NCBI GenBank assembly: GCA_030038955.1
Contig: JASHQV010000258.1
Span: 1-12,698, forward strand
DNA length: 12,698 bases
Direction: 5' to 3'
DNA from: Solirubrobacteraceae bacterium
GTDB taxonomy: Bacteria; Actinomycetota; Thermoleophilia; Solirubrobacterales; Solirubrobacteraceae
Shown here piece by piece: positions 5,642-12,485 of this stretch; position 1 is the first letter of the stretch, and each line of letters begins with the position of its first letter. The position numbers were made by a program, and so were the translations under genes. The notes under the pieces were generated by a model, which had not been told where the DNA came from, ran no database searches, and worked only from the letters and a program-made list of their open reading frames with translations.

Positions 5642-7180
5642 TCAGTTCAGCTCGTATACGGTGGCGCAGCCGAAGCGGTGCACCGACTCCAGCAGCGGTC
5701 CCAGCGTGCGCGTCAGGTTGGCGTCCGCCTTGCAGTCGGAGAGCACGAACCGGGCGCCGGTCGAGCTGACGAACTGCTGTGCGGCGGCAGGCGACATCTC
5801 GCCTCGCAGCAGGCTCTGCGCGAGCGCCTCGCGGCCGCCGCAGTCCGGCTCCGACCAGATGCAGTCGCCGACGTACGTGTGCCGGCCGGTGCGGCCCGGC
5901 ACCACCACACCGAGGTAGAAGCGAGTCAGCACGCCTCCGGGCGCGCGGTCGTGGCGCAGGAAGCTGAGCGCCTCGCGCTCATCCCTGGTGATGAAGTTGG
6001 GGTTCCCCGGCGTCGGGCTTGCATTCGCCTTTGCCAGCTTCAGCTCGTAGGCGGTGGCCGGCACCGTGCCGATCAGGATCAGCATGACCGCGAGCGCACG
6101 GCCGCGGCGAAGCCGGCGCCAACCGAGACGCAGGCAGCCGTCGACGGCCAGCACCGACAGCGGCAGCGTGATCCCGCCGAACGCGTGCAGCGGCGTCGCC
6201 CCGGCGCCGGTCCCCGACTGCAGGAACACCAGCACGGCGGCCAGCGGCCAGATCCTCGCCGCGCGGACGAGGTAGTTCCGGGCCGGACCGCGGTAGCCGA
6301 GCACGGCAACCGCGGCCAGCGGTGCCAGCGCCAGCGCGATCGAGGTGACCGGCAGCGCGTGCTTGCTGGCGGTGCGCCCGAGCGCCCAGGAGATGTCCAG
6401 CTTGTCGAGCGCGAAGTAGTACAGCAGTGGCACCAGCGTGCCGCCGATCGACACGGCCGCCAGCCGCAGTCGCGGCGAGCGCAGATCGCCGAGCGACGCG
6501 CGCAGCCCGCCCGAGCTCAGCTCCGCCAGCACCAGCGTGACCACCAGTACCTCGCCCTGCCAGGGGTGCAGGATGCTCGCCAGCGCTCCGAGCGCCCCCG
6601 GCCACCAGCTGACGCGCCCGGCGCGCCGAGCCGACTCGTGGCCGACCAGCGCGAACACGGCGGCCGCCAACGCCATCAGCGCGAACGGATATCCCCACGA
6701 GAGGAACCCCGGGAACAGGTCGCCGAGCACCCCGAAGCTGCCGTACACGACCGTGAACGAGCCGTAGAACAGCGTCAGCGCGATCACCGCCAGCCACGCG
6801 CCGCGTCCCTCCTCGGGCAGTGCCCGGCGCGCGTAGGCGCGCGCCGCGAAGAACATGCCGACCACCGCCACCGGCTTCCACAGCAGCAGCGCGAGCGGCG
6901 GCGACATGCCCAGCGCGACCAGCATCCCCGAGATCGCGATCGCCGGTTGGAAGTAGTCGGCGGGCGTCCCGTGGAGCACGAACAGGTTGGCCACCAGCAC
7001 GTGCCGCGAAGCCGACTCGATCCACGCCAGGTACTGCAGCTGGTCGGTCGAGTACGAGCCGTCGGTCCCCGTCCACACGCGGCCGTTGACGATCACCTGC
7101 CACAGATCGAGGCCGAGCACCCACACCGAGACCAACGCGAACGCGCCGAGCAGAGCGCGCTCGGCGTGGTCGAGTCGCAT
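5642..7180 (-). CDS. Multi-pass membrane protein with GT-C glycosyltransferase-like layout
   Basis: With the ATG at 7180 the protein is 512 aa. A first membrane segment (about 9-31) is followed by an extracytoplasmic loop containing TDGSYSTDQLQY (39-50), whose acidic residues stand where GT-C enzymes keep their catalytic acid. About ten hydrophobic segments follow, then a soluble C-terminal domain of roughly 120 residues beginning near the TPGNPNFITRDE stretch and containing GDCIWSEPDC and FVLSDCKAD. A conserved-looking HPWQGE lies near 205. The layout suggests a lipid-linked-sugar glycosyltransferase or a cell-envelope polysaccharide protein, but no named family is claimed. The frame is open to an ATG at 7330 (562 aa). 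The added 50 codons are Pro/Arg-rich with more A/T-ending codons than the body, so the shorter start is preferred. A terminator separates it from the upstream gene. Confidence 0.7.
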   Translation of the reverse strand: MRLDHAERALLGAFALVSVWVLGLDLWQVIVNGRVWTGTDGSYSTDQLQYLAWIESASRHVLVANLFVLHGTPADYFQPAIAISGMLVALGMSPPLALLLWKPVAVVGMFFAARAYARRALPEEGRGAWLAVIALTLFYGSFTVVYGSFGVLGDLFPGFLSWGYPFALMALAAAVFALVGHESARRAGRVSWWPGALGALASILHPWQGEVLVVTLVLAELSSGGLRASLGDLRSPRLRLAAVSIGGTLVPLLYYFALDKLDISWALGRTASKHALPVTSIALALAPLAAVAVLGYRGPARNYLVRAARIWPLAAVLVFLQSGTGAGATPLHAFGGITLPLSVLAVDGCLRLGWRRLRRGRALAVMLILIGTVPATAYELKLAKANASPTPGNPNFITRDEREALSFLRHDRAPGGVLTRFYLGVVVPGRTGRHTYVGDCIWSEPDCGGREALAQSLLRGEMSPAAAQQFVSSTGARFVLSDCKADANLTRTLGPLLESVHRFGCATVYELN

Positions 7181-7346
7181 CGAGGACGGGCGCCAGCCGA
7201 CCCGCTGTCGCTCGAGCCCGACCGCCGGCAGCCGCACGCCGACTGGCTCGCATACGGGGCGATCGACAGCGGTGGAGTTGACTACGCCGACGCCCCGCAT
7301 CGACGGCGCCGCTTGGATGTCGCGACGCATTGAAGGTTGAAACCTA

Positions 7347-7382
7347 ACAGGCAGGATGCGACCGAGGTCGCATCCTGCCTGT
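7347..7382 (-). terminator. Strong hairpin terminator after the GT87-like gene
   Basis: A perfect 17-bp inverted repeat (7347-7363 with 7366-7382) separated by 2 nt, starting right at the TAG of the minus-strand gene 7383-8855. In the minus-strand RNA it is followed by a moderately U-rich tail (TGTTAGGTTTC). It should end that transcript and isolate the next minus-strand gene. Confidence 0.85.
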
Positions 7383-8855
7383 CTAACGCTGGAGCTTCGT
7401 CTGGTAGGCGCTCGCCGCCTGGCCGACCGATGTCCACATCGGGTTTATCCCCCACGCGCCGAGCACCGAGCCGAACGCCGGCATGAACGTGATCACCAGG
7501 AAGGCGGTGAGCACCAGCGTGGTCCGGCGCAGCCAGACGCTACGGGCGAGCGCCGCCAGCGGCAGCGCCCAGACGACGTACCAGGGCATCAGCCACGAGG
7601 TGCTGGCGATCAGCGCGATCGTCGCCCACCCGGCGCCGGCCAGCCAGTCGCGGCGGCGCAGCTGCCAGAGGACGACCAGCGCCGCAAGTACGTCGATCAG
7701 TCGCATCAGGCCAGGCGTGCGACCGCCGAGCCCGGCCACGAGGCCGATCAGGTTGGGGATGCTGTAGCCGGTCACGACCGAGCTCTGCTCGGACAGGTTG
7801 GGGAGCGCCAGGCCGAACAGGGCGAGGCTGAGTGCGGCCAGCGGGATCGCGGCGAGCGCGACCCCGCTCAGCACCCGCAGCCGCCGCTGCGGCGGGCGCG
7901 CCGCGATCAGCAGGAACGGCAGCAGCAGCACGGCGGTGAGCTTGACCGCCACCGCCAGCATCAGCACCGCCCCCGCCATGCGGTCGCGGCCCGACAGCAA
8001 CAGCATGATCGCGGCGGTCGCCGGCAGCAGCATGAAGAAGTCGTTGTGGAAGGCGCCAACCGCATAGAACACGTAGATCGGATTCGCGGCGATCAGCACG
8101 AGCGCGGGGCGCGGATCGAGCTCCAGCAGGCGGGCGCACCGGTACACGATCCACAGGAAGCCGAGGCTGGCGGCGACCGTCGCCAGCTTCACGACCCAGT
8201 AGGCGAGCGGCAGCGACACGAACGCAAGCGGATATGTGAGCGCGGTGAACAGCGGCCCGTACGGACTCGGCAGGTTGTGCCAGCTGGTGAACCGGTACAC
8301 CGGGTCGAAGCTCTCGGCGTTGATCACGTTGCTGTACGGGTTGAGCCCGTGCAGCGCGCCGAGCCGCGCGTAGCCCAGGTAGTTGAACAGATCGGTCAGC
8401 TGCAGCGGCGGGCCGAGCAGCAGGATCAGGTTGATCGCCACCACCGCCCCGGCGATCATCCGCAGCGACAGCGATCGCGCCGCCAGTAGCGTCAGCGCGT
8501 AGGCGAGCAGCATCAGCACCATCAGGCCGCTGTACGCGTACATCATCGTCGTGGCGGACAGCGATGGATGCCCGAATACCCAGCCCAGCGGCCCCGCCTC
8601 CCAGCCGGGGAAGGCGTACGGGCTGCGCGGCACGAGGATCGACTGGCCGGCGGTCGAGAACGCCGTCACCCACACGACCCCGGCGACCAGCATCGCCAGC
8701 CCGGCGATCCCCCAGCGAGCGCTGAGCTCGCCCGGAGCGAGCGCCTGCAGCCGCCACCATGGAGCCTGCAGGCGCTCCGCCAGCGGCAGCCCGCCGCTCA
8801 CTCCGGGAAGTGCCAGTGAGCCATCTGAGGCTGTCGCTCGACGTGCCATTCGCAT
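7383..8855 (-). CDS. GT-C membrane glycosyltransferase, GT87/MptB-like (polyprenol-phosphate-mannose dependent)
   Basis: A 490-aa protein with 10 or more hydrophobic segments, the first at about 49-68. Family-type motifs are LTDLFNYLGYARLGALHGLNPY (about 153-174; D155 is the likely catalytic acid in the first extracytoplasmic loop), PSPYGPLF (196-203), NPIYVFYAVGAFHNDFF (258-273) and AVKLTAVLLLPFL (303-315). These resemble the actinobacterial alpha-1,6-mannosyltransferases MptA/MptB and the DUF2029/GT87 group, which extend mannan chains from polyprenyl-phosphate mannose outside the membrane. Donor and acceptor cannot be deduced. The ATG at 8855 is used; a second in-frame ATG at 8849 is equally possible. 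There is no clear Shine-Dalgarno sequence. It diverges from the plus-strand GT39-like gene and is closed by a strong terminator, so it is probably monocistronic. Confidence 0.82.
   Translation of the reverse strand: MRMARRATASDGSLALPGVSGGLPLAERLQAPWWRLQALAPGELSARWGIAGLAMLVAGVVWVTAFSTAGQSILVPRSPYAFPGWEAGPLGWVFGHPSLSATTMMYAYSGLMVLMLLAYALTLLAARSLSLRMIAGAVVAINLILLLGPPLQLTDLFNYLGYARLGALHGLNPYSNVINAESFDPVYRFTSWHNLPSPYGPLFTALTYPLAFVSLPLAYWVVKLATVAASLGFLWIVYRCARLLELDPRPALVLIAANPIYVFYAVGAFHNDFFMLLPATAAIMLLLSGRDRMAGAVLMLAVAVKLTAVLLLPFLLIAARPPQRRLRVLSGVALAAIPLAALSLALFGLALPNLSEQSSVVTGYSIPNLIGLVAGLGGRTPGLMRLIDVLAALVVLWQLRRRDWLAGAGWATIALIASTSWLMPWYVVWALPLAALARSVWLRRTTLVLTAFLVITFMPAFGSVLGAWGINPMWTSVGQAASAYQTKLQR
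8739..8777. repeat. 12-bp inverted repeat in the 5' part of the GT87-like gene
   Basis: GAGCGCCTGCAG (8739-8750) and CTGCAGGCGCTC (8766-8777) are perfect inverted copies separated by 15 nt. In the protein they encode a repeated LQA around an APWWR segment near residues 29-38, just before the first membrane helix. Confidence 0.7.
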
Positions 8856-8868
8856 GCGGATGCGTACA

Positions 8869-8903
8869 GGAAAATTGTTTCCCGTGCGGCGGCCGGAAAA
8901 GTG
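8869..8903. promoter_or_regulatory. AT-rich pocket in the divergent intergenic region
   Basis: The space between the two divergent glycosyltransferase genes (8856-9019) holds the least GC-rich stretch nearby. It contains the short palindrome GGAAA-ATTG-TTTCC and a direct repeat (GGAAAATTG at 8869, GGAAAAGTG at 8895). This is where divergent promoters or an operator would be expected, but no convincing -35/-10 pair can be named on either strand. Confidence 0.25.
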
Positions 8904-8961
8904 TTAGGAGATGAACAAGCACGACGATACCCGGCTGGCGCCGAGAGTCAGCCGGCGCGTG

Positions 8962-9030
8962 CGGATGGCATCCTGCTTGGCGTGAGCCCCTCGCCGACAC
9001 GGCTGGCATCCTCGGTCTCGTGAGCGCCTC
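8962..9030 (+). repeat. Imperfect direct repeat with a 38-nt period at the start of the GT39-like gene
   Basis: 8962-8992 and 9000-9030 match at 24 of 31 positions, sharing TGGCATCCT and CGTGAGC. The second copy holds the GTG start of the plus-strand gene (9020). The first holds an equivalent GTG (8982) that opens a 13-codon frame ending in TGA at 9021-9023, overlapping the main start as GTGA. Confidence 0.6.
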
Positions 9031-10708
9031 CACGATCGCGCGCGGCGCCGCCGGCCGTCACCGGGGATCGGCGCTGCCGCGGACGCGGGCGTCCGCCGTG
9101 TGGGCGGTCGCCGGTCTGACCGCGCTGGCGGCGGCGATCCGCTTCTTCTACATCGGGCACCAGGGCTTCTGGTTCGACGAGGGCAACACGGCGCTGCTGG
9201 TCAGTCGCTCTCCCGGCGTGATGCTCGGGCTGATCCCGCAGAGCGAGTCGACGCCGCCGTTCTACTACTGCGTCGCCTGGGTGTGGGTGCGAATCTTCGG
9301 CGACCACGAGGCGGGGCTACGGTCGCTGTCGGCGCTGGCCGGGGTGCTGACCGTGCCCGTCGCCTACGCGGCGACGGTCAAGCTCGTGTCGGGATGGTCC
9401 GGTGGCTCCCGGGTGAGGCCCGGGGCGAGCGCGATCGGCGGCGCGGGGCTGATCACGGCCGGCCCGCGCTCGCGGAGGGCGATCGGTGCGTGGCGTGCGG
9501 CGGCGATCACGCCCGCCCAGCGGGCGGGCGTGATCGCCGCCGCACTGACCGCATGCAGCGGCCTTCTGATCTGGTACTCGCAGGAGGCCCGCTCGTACGA
9601 GCTGCTCGTGTTGCTGACCTCGGTGGCGCTGCTGGCGTTCGCCTACGCCCGCGCCGACCCCACGCCGCGGGCGCTGACCGTTTGGGTGATCGCCTGCGCC
9701 CTGTCGCTGGTGACGCACTACTACGCGGCGATGATCGTCGTCCCCGAGGCGGCATGGCTGCTGTGGGAGCACGGCCGGCTGCGACGCGTGCAGGTGGCGG
9801 TCGGGCTGGCGCTGGCGTGCGGCGCGGCGCTGATCCCGCTCGCCGTGAGCGAGAACGCCACCGGCCGCGACAGCTGGATCGCCCACTCCCCGTTCGGATT
9901 GCGGATTGCGCAGGTGATCCCCCAGTTCCTGCTCGGCACCGGCGCTCCGGCCCGCAAGCCGCTGAAGTTCGTCGCGATCGCGCTGGCGCTGGTCGCGCTC
10001 GCCTACCTCCTGGTCGGTCACCGCCCGGTCGCGGCGGAGCGCCGGGGCGCGCTGCTGGCAGCCGGCCTCGCGATCGCGGGGTTCGTGATCACGCTGCTGC
10101 TGGCTGCCGCCGGCAGCGACTTCCTGATCACCCGCAACATCATCGTTCTGTGGCTGCCGGCCGCGATCGCCGTGGCCGGCGGGCTCACCGTGGCGCCCAG
10201 CCGCGTACGGATCGCCGTCGCCACCGGGCTGTGCGGGATCGGCCTGGCGGCGGCGATCGGGGTCGACGCCGACTACAACCTGCAGCGGCCCAACTGGCGC
10301 CCCGTCGCGAGCGCCCTCGGCAGCCCGCCGGCCGCCGGCGACGACCGCGTCCTGCTGATCCAGCACTACCGGACGCTGCTGCCGCTGTCGCTGTACATGC
10401 CGCACCTCGCGTTCATGCGTGGCGCCGGCGTGACCGCTCACAACGTCACCCAGCTCGACGTGATCTCAATCCGCTCACCGCAGCAGCCGCTGTGTTGGTG
10501 GGGCGCCGCCTGCAACCTGATCCCCTCGCAGATGCAGCCGACCTACGCGATCCCCGGCTTCCATGTCGTCTGGCGCCGCCAGGTGGAGCAGTTCACGATC
10601 CTCCGGATGCAGCCGAACGGTCCACGCGCGCTCAGCGCGGCCGAGGTCTCACAGGCGCTTTGGGCGACCGAGCTCCGCCACGACGACCTGCTCGTCCAGC
10701 GCTCCTGA
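9020..10708 (+). CDS. GT39/ArnT-like (PMT superfamily) membrane glycosyltransferase
   Basis: A 562-aa multi-pass membrane protein. After a first helix (about 27-44), the first extracytoplasmic loop contains GFWFDEGNTA (49-58), with the Asp-Glu pair typical of PMT_2-type GT-C enzymes. STPPFYY (77-83), HEAGLRSLSALAGVLTVPVAYA (96-117) and LIWYSQEARSYELLVLL (183-199) are also strong family signatures. Such enzymes transfer a sugar from a polyprenyl-phosphate donor outside the membrane; donor and acceptor are unknown. Compared with the usual family layout, about 40 extra Gly/Ala/Arg-rich residues (about 125-166) lie between the segments VPVAYA and AGVIAAAL, at a perfect palindrome. The GTG start has no Shine-Dalgarno sequence and lies in a direct repeat, so the start is less certain than the body. 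The 3' end overlaps rluB, which runs the other way, by 77 nt. Confidence 0.82.
   Translation: MSASTIARGAAGRHRGSALPRTRASAVWAVAGLTALAAAIRFFYIGHQGFWFDEGNTALLVSRSPGVMLGLIPQSESTPPFYYCVAWVWVRIFGDHEAGLRSLSALAGVLTVPVAYAATVKLVSGWSGGSRVRPGASAIGGAGLITAGPRSRRAIGAWRAAAITPAQRAGVIAAALTACSGLLIWYSQEARSYELLVLLTSVALLAFAYARADPTPRALTVWVIACALSLVTHYYAAMIVVPEAAWLLWEHGRLRRVQVAVGLALACGAALIPLAVSENATGRDSWIAHSPFGLRIAQVIPQFLLGTGAPARKPLKFVAIALALVALAYLLVGHRPVAAERRGALLAAGLAIAGFVITLLLAAAGSDFLITRNIIVLWLPAAIAVAGGLTVAPSRVRIAVATGLCGIGLAAAIGVDADYNLQRPNWRPVASALGSPPAAGDDRVLLIQHYRTLLPLSLYMPHLAFMRGAGVTAHNVTQLDVISIRSPQQPLCWWGAACNLIPSQMQPTYAIPGFHVVWRRQVEQFTILRMQPNGPRALSAAEVSQALWATELRHDDLLVQRS
9495..9545. repeat. Perfect 24-bp inverted repeat with 3-nt loop inside the GT39-like gene
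   Basis: 9495-9518 is the exact reverse complement of 9522-9545, with only AGC between. The right arm encodes the family-conserved AGVIAAAL segment; the left arm lies in the apparent insertion. No T-run follows, so a terminator role is unlikely. Confidence 0.9.
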
Positions 10709-11390
10709 GACGGTCGATCTCGAGCTCGCTGAGCCGCCGGTGCGCGCCGGACGGCAGCTCTCCGAGCATCAGCGGTCCGAGCCGGACCCGCTCGAGCGCC
10801 AGCACTGGATGGCCAACCGCCTCGCACATGCGCTTGACCTGGCGCTTGCGGCCCTCGTGGAGGACCAGCTCGAGCCGGTCTGGGGCGAGGCGCGTGACCC
10901 GCGCCGGCGCAGTCAACCCGTCGTCGAGCTGAACGCCTGCGCGCAGCGTGCGTAGGGCGGCCTCGCGCACCGGCGGACGGGCGACGCGCACGCGGTAGCT
11001 CTTGTCGACCTGATAGCTCGGGTGCGTCAGGCGCTGCGCCAGCGCGCCGTCGTTGGTCAGCAGGATCAGGCCGCCCGCGTCGATGTCGAGGCGGCCGACC
11101 GGATATAGACGCCGCGCCTCGGGAACGAGCGAGACGATCGTCGGACGTCCCCACGGATCGCTCGCGGTCGAGACCACGCCGGGCGGCTTGTTGACGAGGT
11201 AGACGACTCGTTCGGGCAGCGGCGCGAGCGGGCGGCCGTCCACCTCGATCGCGTCGACGCCGGGCTCGACGTCGCGGGCCGGATCGGCCACCGGGGCCCC
11301 GTCGACGCTGACGCGGCCGCTGCGGACGATCTCCTCAGCGGCACGGCGCGAGGCGACTCCGGCGGAGGCGAGGTACTTGGCCAGGCGCAC
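10632..11390 (-). CDS. rluB: 23S rRNA pseudouridine synthase, RluB/RsuA family
   Basis: Isomerises a uridine in 23S rRNA (U2605 in E. coli RluB); the RsuA/RluB/E/F family shares this fold, and RluB is chosen because of the scpB neighbourhood. The 252-aa protein has an N-terminal S4 RNA-binding domain (about 1-48: LAKYLASAGVASRRAAEEIVRSGRV) and a catalytic domain with YPVGRLDIDAGGLILLTNDG-like sequence; the catalytic Asp is D102 in GRLD. LHEGRKRQVKRM and LERVRLGPL are also family motifs. The last 23 residues are an Arg/Pro/Gly-rich tail beyond the usual end, and this tail forms the overlap with the opposing glycosyltransferase gene. The start is GTG. TACGCT at 11405-11400 lies 9 nt upstream and could be the -10 box of a near-leaderless mRNA. 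Confidence 0.92.
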   Translation of the reverse strand: MRLAKYLASAGVASRRAAEEIVRSGRVSVDGAPVADPARDVEPGVDAIEVDGRPLAPLPERVVYLVNKPPGVVSTASDPWGRPTIVSLVPEARRLYPVGRLDIDAGGLILLTNDGALAQRLTHPSYQVDKSYRVRVARPPVREAALRTLRAGVQLDDGLTAPARVTRLAPDRLELVLHEGRKRQVKRMCEAVGHPVLALERVRLGPLMLGELPSGAHRRLSELEIDRLRSAGRAGRRGGARSPKAPVRPRPR

Positions 11391-11439
11391 GGTGCGGCGA
11401 GCGTACCGCTCAGGGTCCGTCGCAGAACTAGGCAGCGTC

Positions 11440-11444
11440 AGGAG
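11440..11444 (+). promoter_or_regulatory. Shine-Dalgarno sequence that favours the GTG start of rlmN
   Basis: AGGAG ends 8 nt before the GTG at 11453, good spacing. The alternative ATG at 11486 has only AGGTG one base upstream, which is too close to work. Confidence 0.5.
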
Positions 11445-11452
11445 ATCAGGCG

Positions 11453-12469
11453 GTGGAGCTGGCGAGTGGCTGCCACCATAGGTGCATGGACCTCGAGCGC
11501 CTCGGCAGCACCCTGAGCGAGCTGGACGAGCCCGCCTACCGACTCGAGCAGATCTGGCGCTGGACCGCCCAGGGCGCGAGCTCGTACGAGCAGATGACGG
11601 ACCTGCCCCGCGCCCTGCGTGAGGCGCTCGCGCGAATCGTGCCGTTCTCCACGCTCACGGTCGAGCGCGAGACGACCGCCCGCGACGGAACCGTCAAGGC
11701 GCTGCTGCGCACGGCGGACGGGCGGCCGGTGGAGGCGGTGTTGATGCGGTATCGCGATCGCCGCCGCTCACTGTGCCTGTCCTCGCAGTCGGGATGCCCG
11801 CTCACGTGCACGTTCTGCGCCACCGGCTCGATGCGCTTCGGACGCAACCTGACCGCCTCGGAGATCCTCGACCAGGCGCTGCACTTCCGGCGGATCTCCG
11901 CAGTCGATCACGCCGTGTTCATGGGCATGGGCGAGCCGCTGATGAACCTCGACAACGTGCTGGCGGCGTGCGCCCGGCTGCCCGGCCTCGGCATCACCTA
12001 CCGCCGCACGGCGATCTCTACGATCGGCTGGATCCCCGGGATCGAGCGGCTCGCCGCCGACCGTCGACCGATCCGGCTGGCGCTGTCGTTGCACGCCGCC
12101 GAGCAGTCGTTGCGCAGCGAGCTGATGCCGGTCAACCGGCGCTATCCGCTGCCCGCGGTACTCGATGCCTGCCGGCGCCACTACGAGCGCAAGCGCCGCA
12201 AGGTGTTCGTCGAGTACGTGATGCTGGCCGGGATCAACGACTCGAGCGCCCAGGCGCGGCAGCTGGCAGACGCGCTCGATCCCCACATCTTCAAGGTCAA
12301 CCTGATCCCCTACAACCCCACCGACTCGCCGTATCGAGGCTCCAGCCCGAAGGCGACCGCGGCGTTCCGCGATGAGCTTGAGCGCCACGGCCTCGACGTC
12401 AGCATCCGGCTCACCCGCGGGCGGGAGATCGACGCTGCCTGCGGCCAGCTGGCCGCTCGCGCCGCCTGA
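11453..12469 (+). CDS. rlmN: Dual-specificity 23S rRNA/tRNA adenine-C2 methyltransferase, radical SAM
   Basis: Methylates C2 of A2503 in 23S rRNA and, in E. coli, A37 of some tRNAs, by a radical-SAM mechanism. The 338-aa protein has the CxxxCxxC iron-sulfur motif CPLTCTFC (C115, C119, C122), GMGEP (158-162, SAM binding), STIGWIPGI (189-197), SLHA (212-215) and LIPYNP (284-289). Both catalytic cysteines known for RlmN can be placed: C108 in LCLSSQ and the methyl-carrying C330 in DAACGQL. Start choice: GTG at 11453 has a well-spaced AGGAG, while ATG at 11486 would give 327 aa and also covers all homology. It is the only housekeeping gene here on the plus strand, sitting between scpB and rluB, which are often adjacent elsewhere. 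Confidence 0.94.
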   Translation: MELASGCHHRCMDLERLGSTLSELDEPAYRLEQIWRWTAQGASSYEQMTDLPRALREALARIVPFSTLTVERETTARDGTVKALLRTADGRPVEAVLMRYRDRRRSLCLSSQSGCPLTCTFCATGSMRFGRNLTASEILDQALHFRRISAVDHAVFMGMGEPLMNLDNVLAACARLPGLGITYRRTAISTIGWIPGIERLAADRRPIRLALSLHAAEQSLRSELMPVNRRYPLPAVLDACRRHYERKRRKVFVEYVMLAGINDSSAQARQLADALDPHIFKVNLIPYNPTDSPYRGSSPKATAAFRDELERHGLDVSIRLTRGREIDAACGQLAARAA

Positions 12470-12485
12470 GGGGTTCGTAGGAGAA

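Noticed and set aside
5336..7333. Plus-strand frame of over 600 codons opposite aroH and the membrane protein gene
   Set aside because: Its translation is rich in Gln, Arg and His, typical of the antisense of hydrophobic membrane-protein codons; the minus-strand protein has coherent transmembrane helices.
7347..7382. Inverted repeat considered as an operator for the gene at 5642-7180
   Set aside because: The 17-bp stem with 2-nt spacer begins exactly at the upstream gene's stop and is followed by a U-rich tail, so a terminator explains it better.
8911..8985. 24-codon plus-strand ORF preceded directly by AGGAG
   Set aside because: The AGGAG touches the ATG with no spacer, which does not work as a ribosome binding site, and the peptide shows no feature.
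9495..9545. Palindrome in the GT39-like gene considered as a transcription terminator
   Set aside because: It is in the middle of a coding frame that continues with conserved motifs, and no T-run follows.
9100..10932. Plus-strand frame of about 610 codons overlapping the GT39-like gene in another frame
   Set aside because: Arg-rich, no motifs, whereas the 9020-10708 frame shows WFDEG and YSQEAR signatures.
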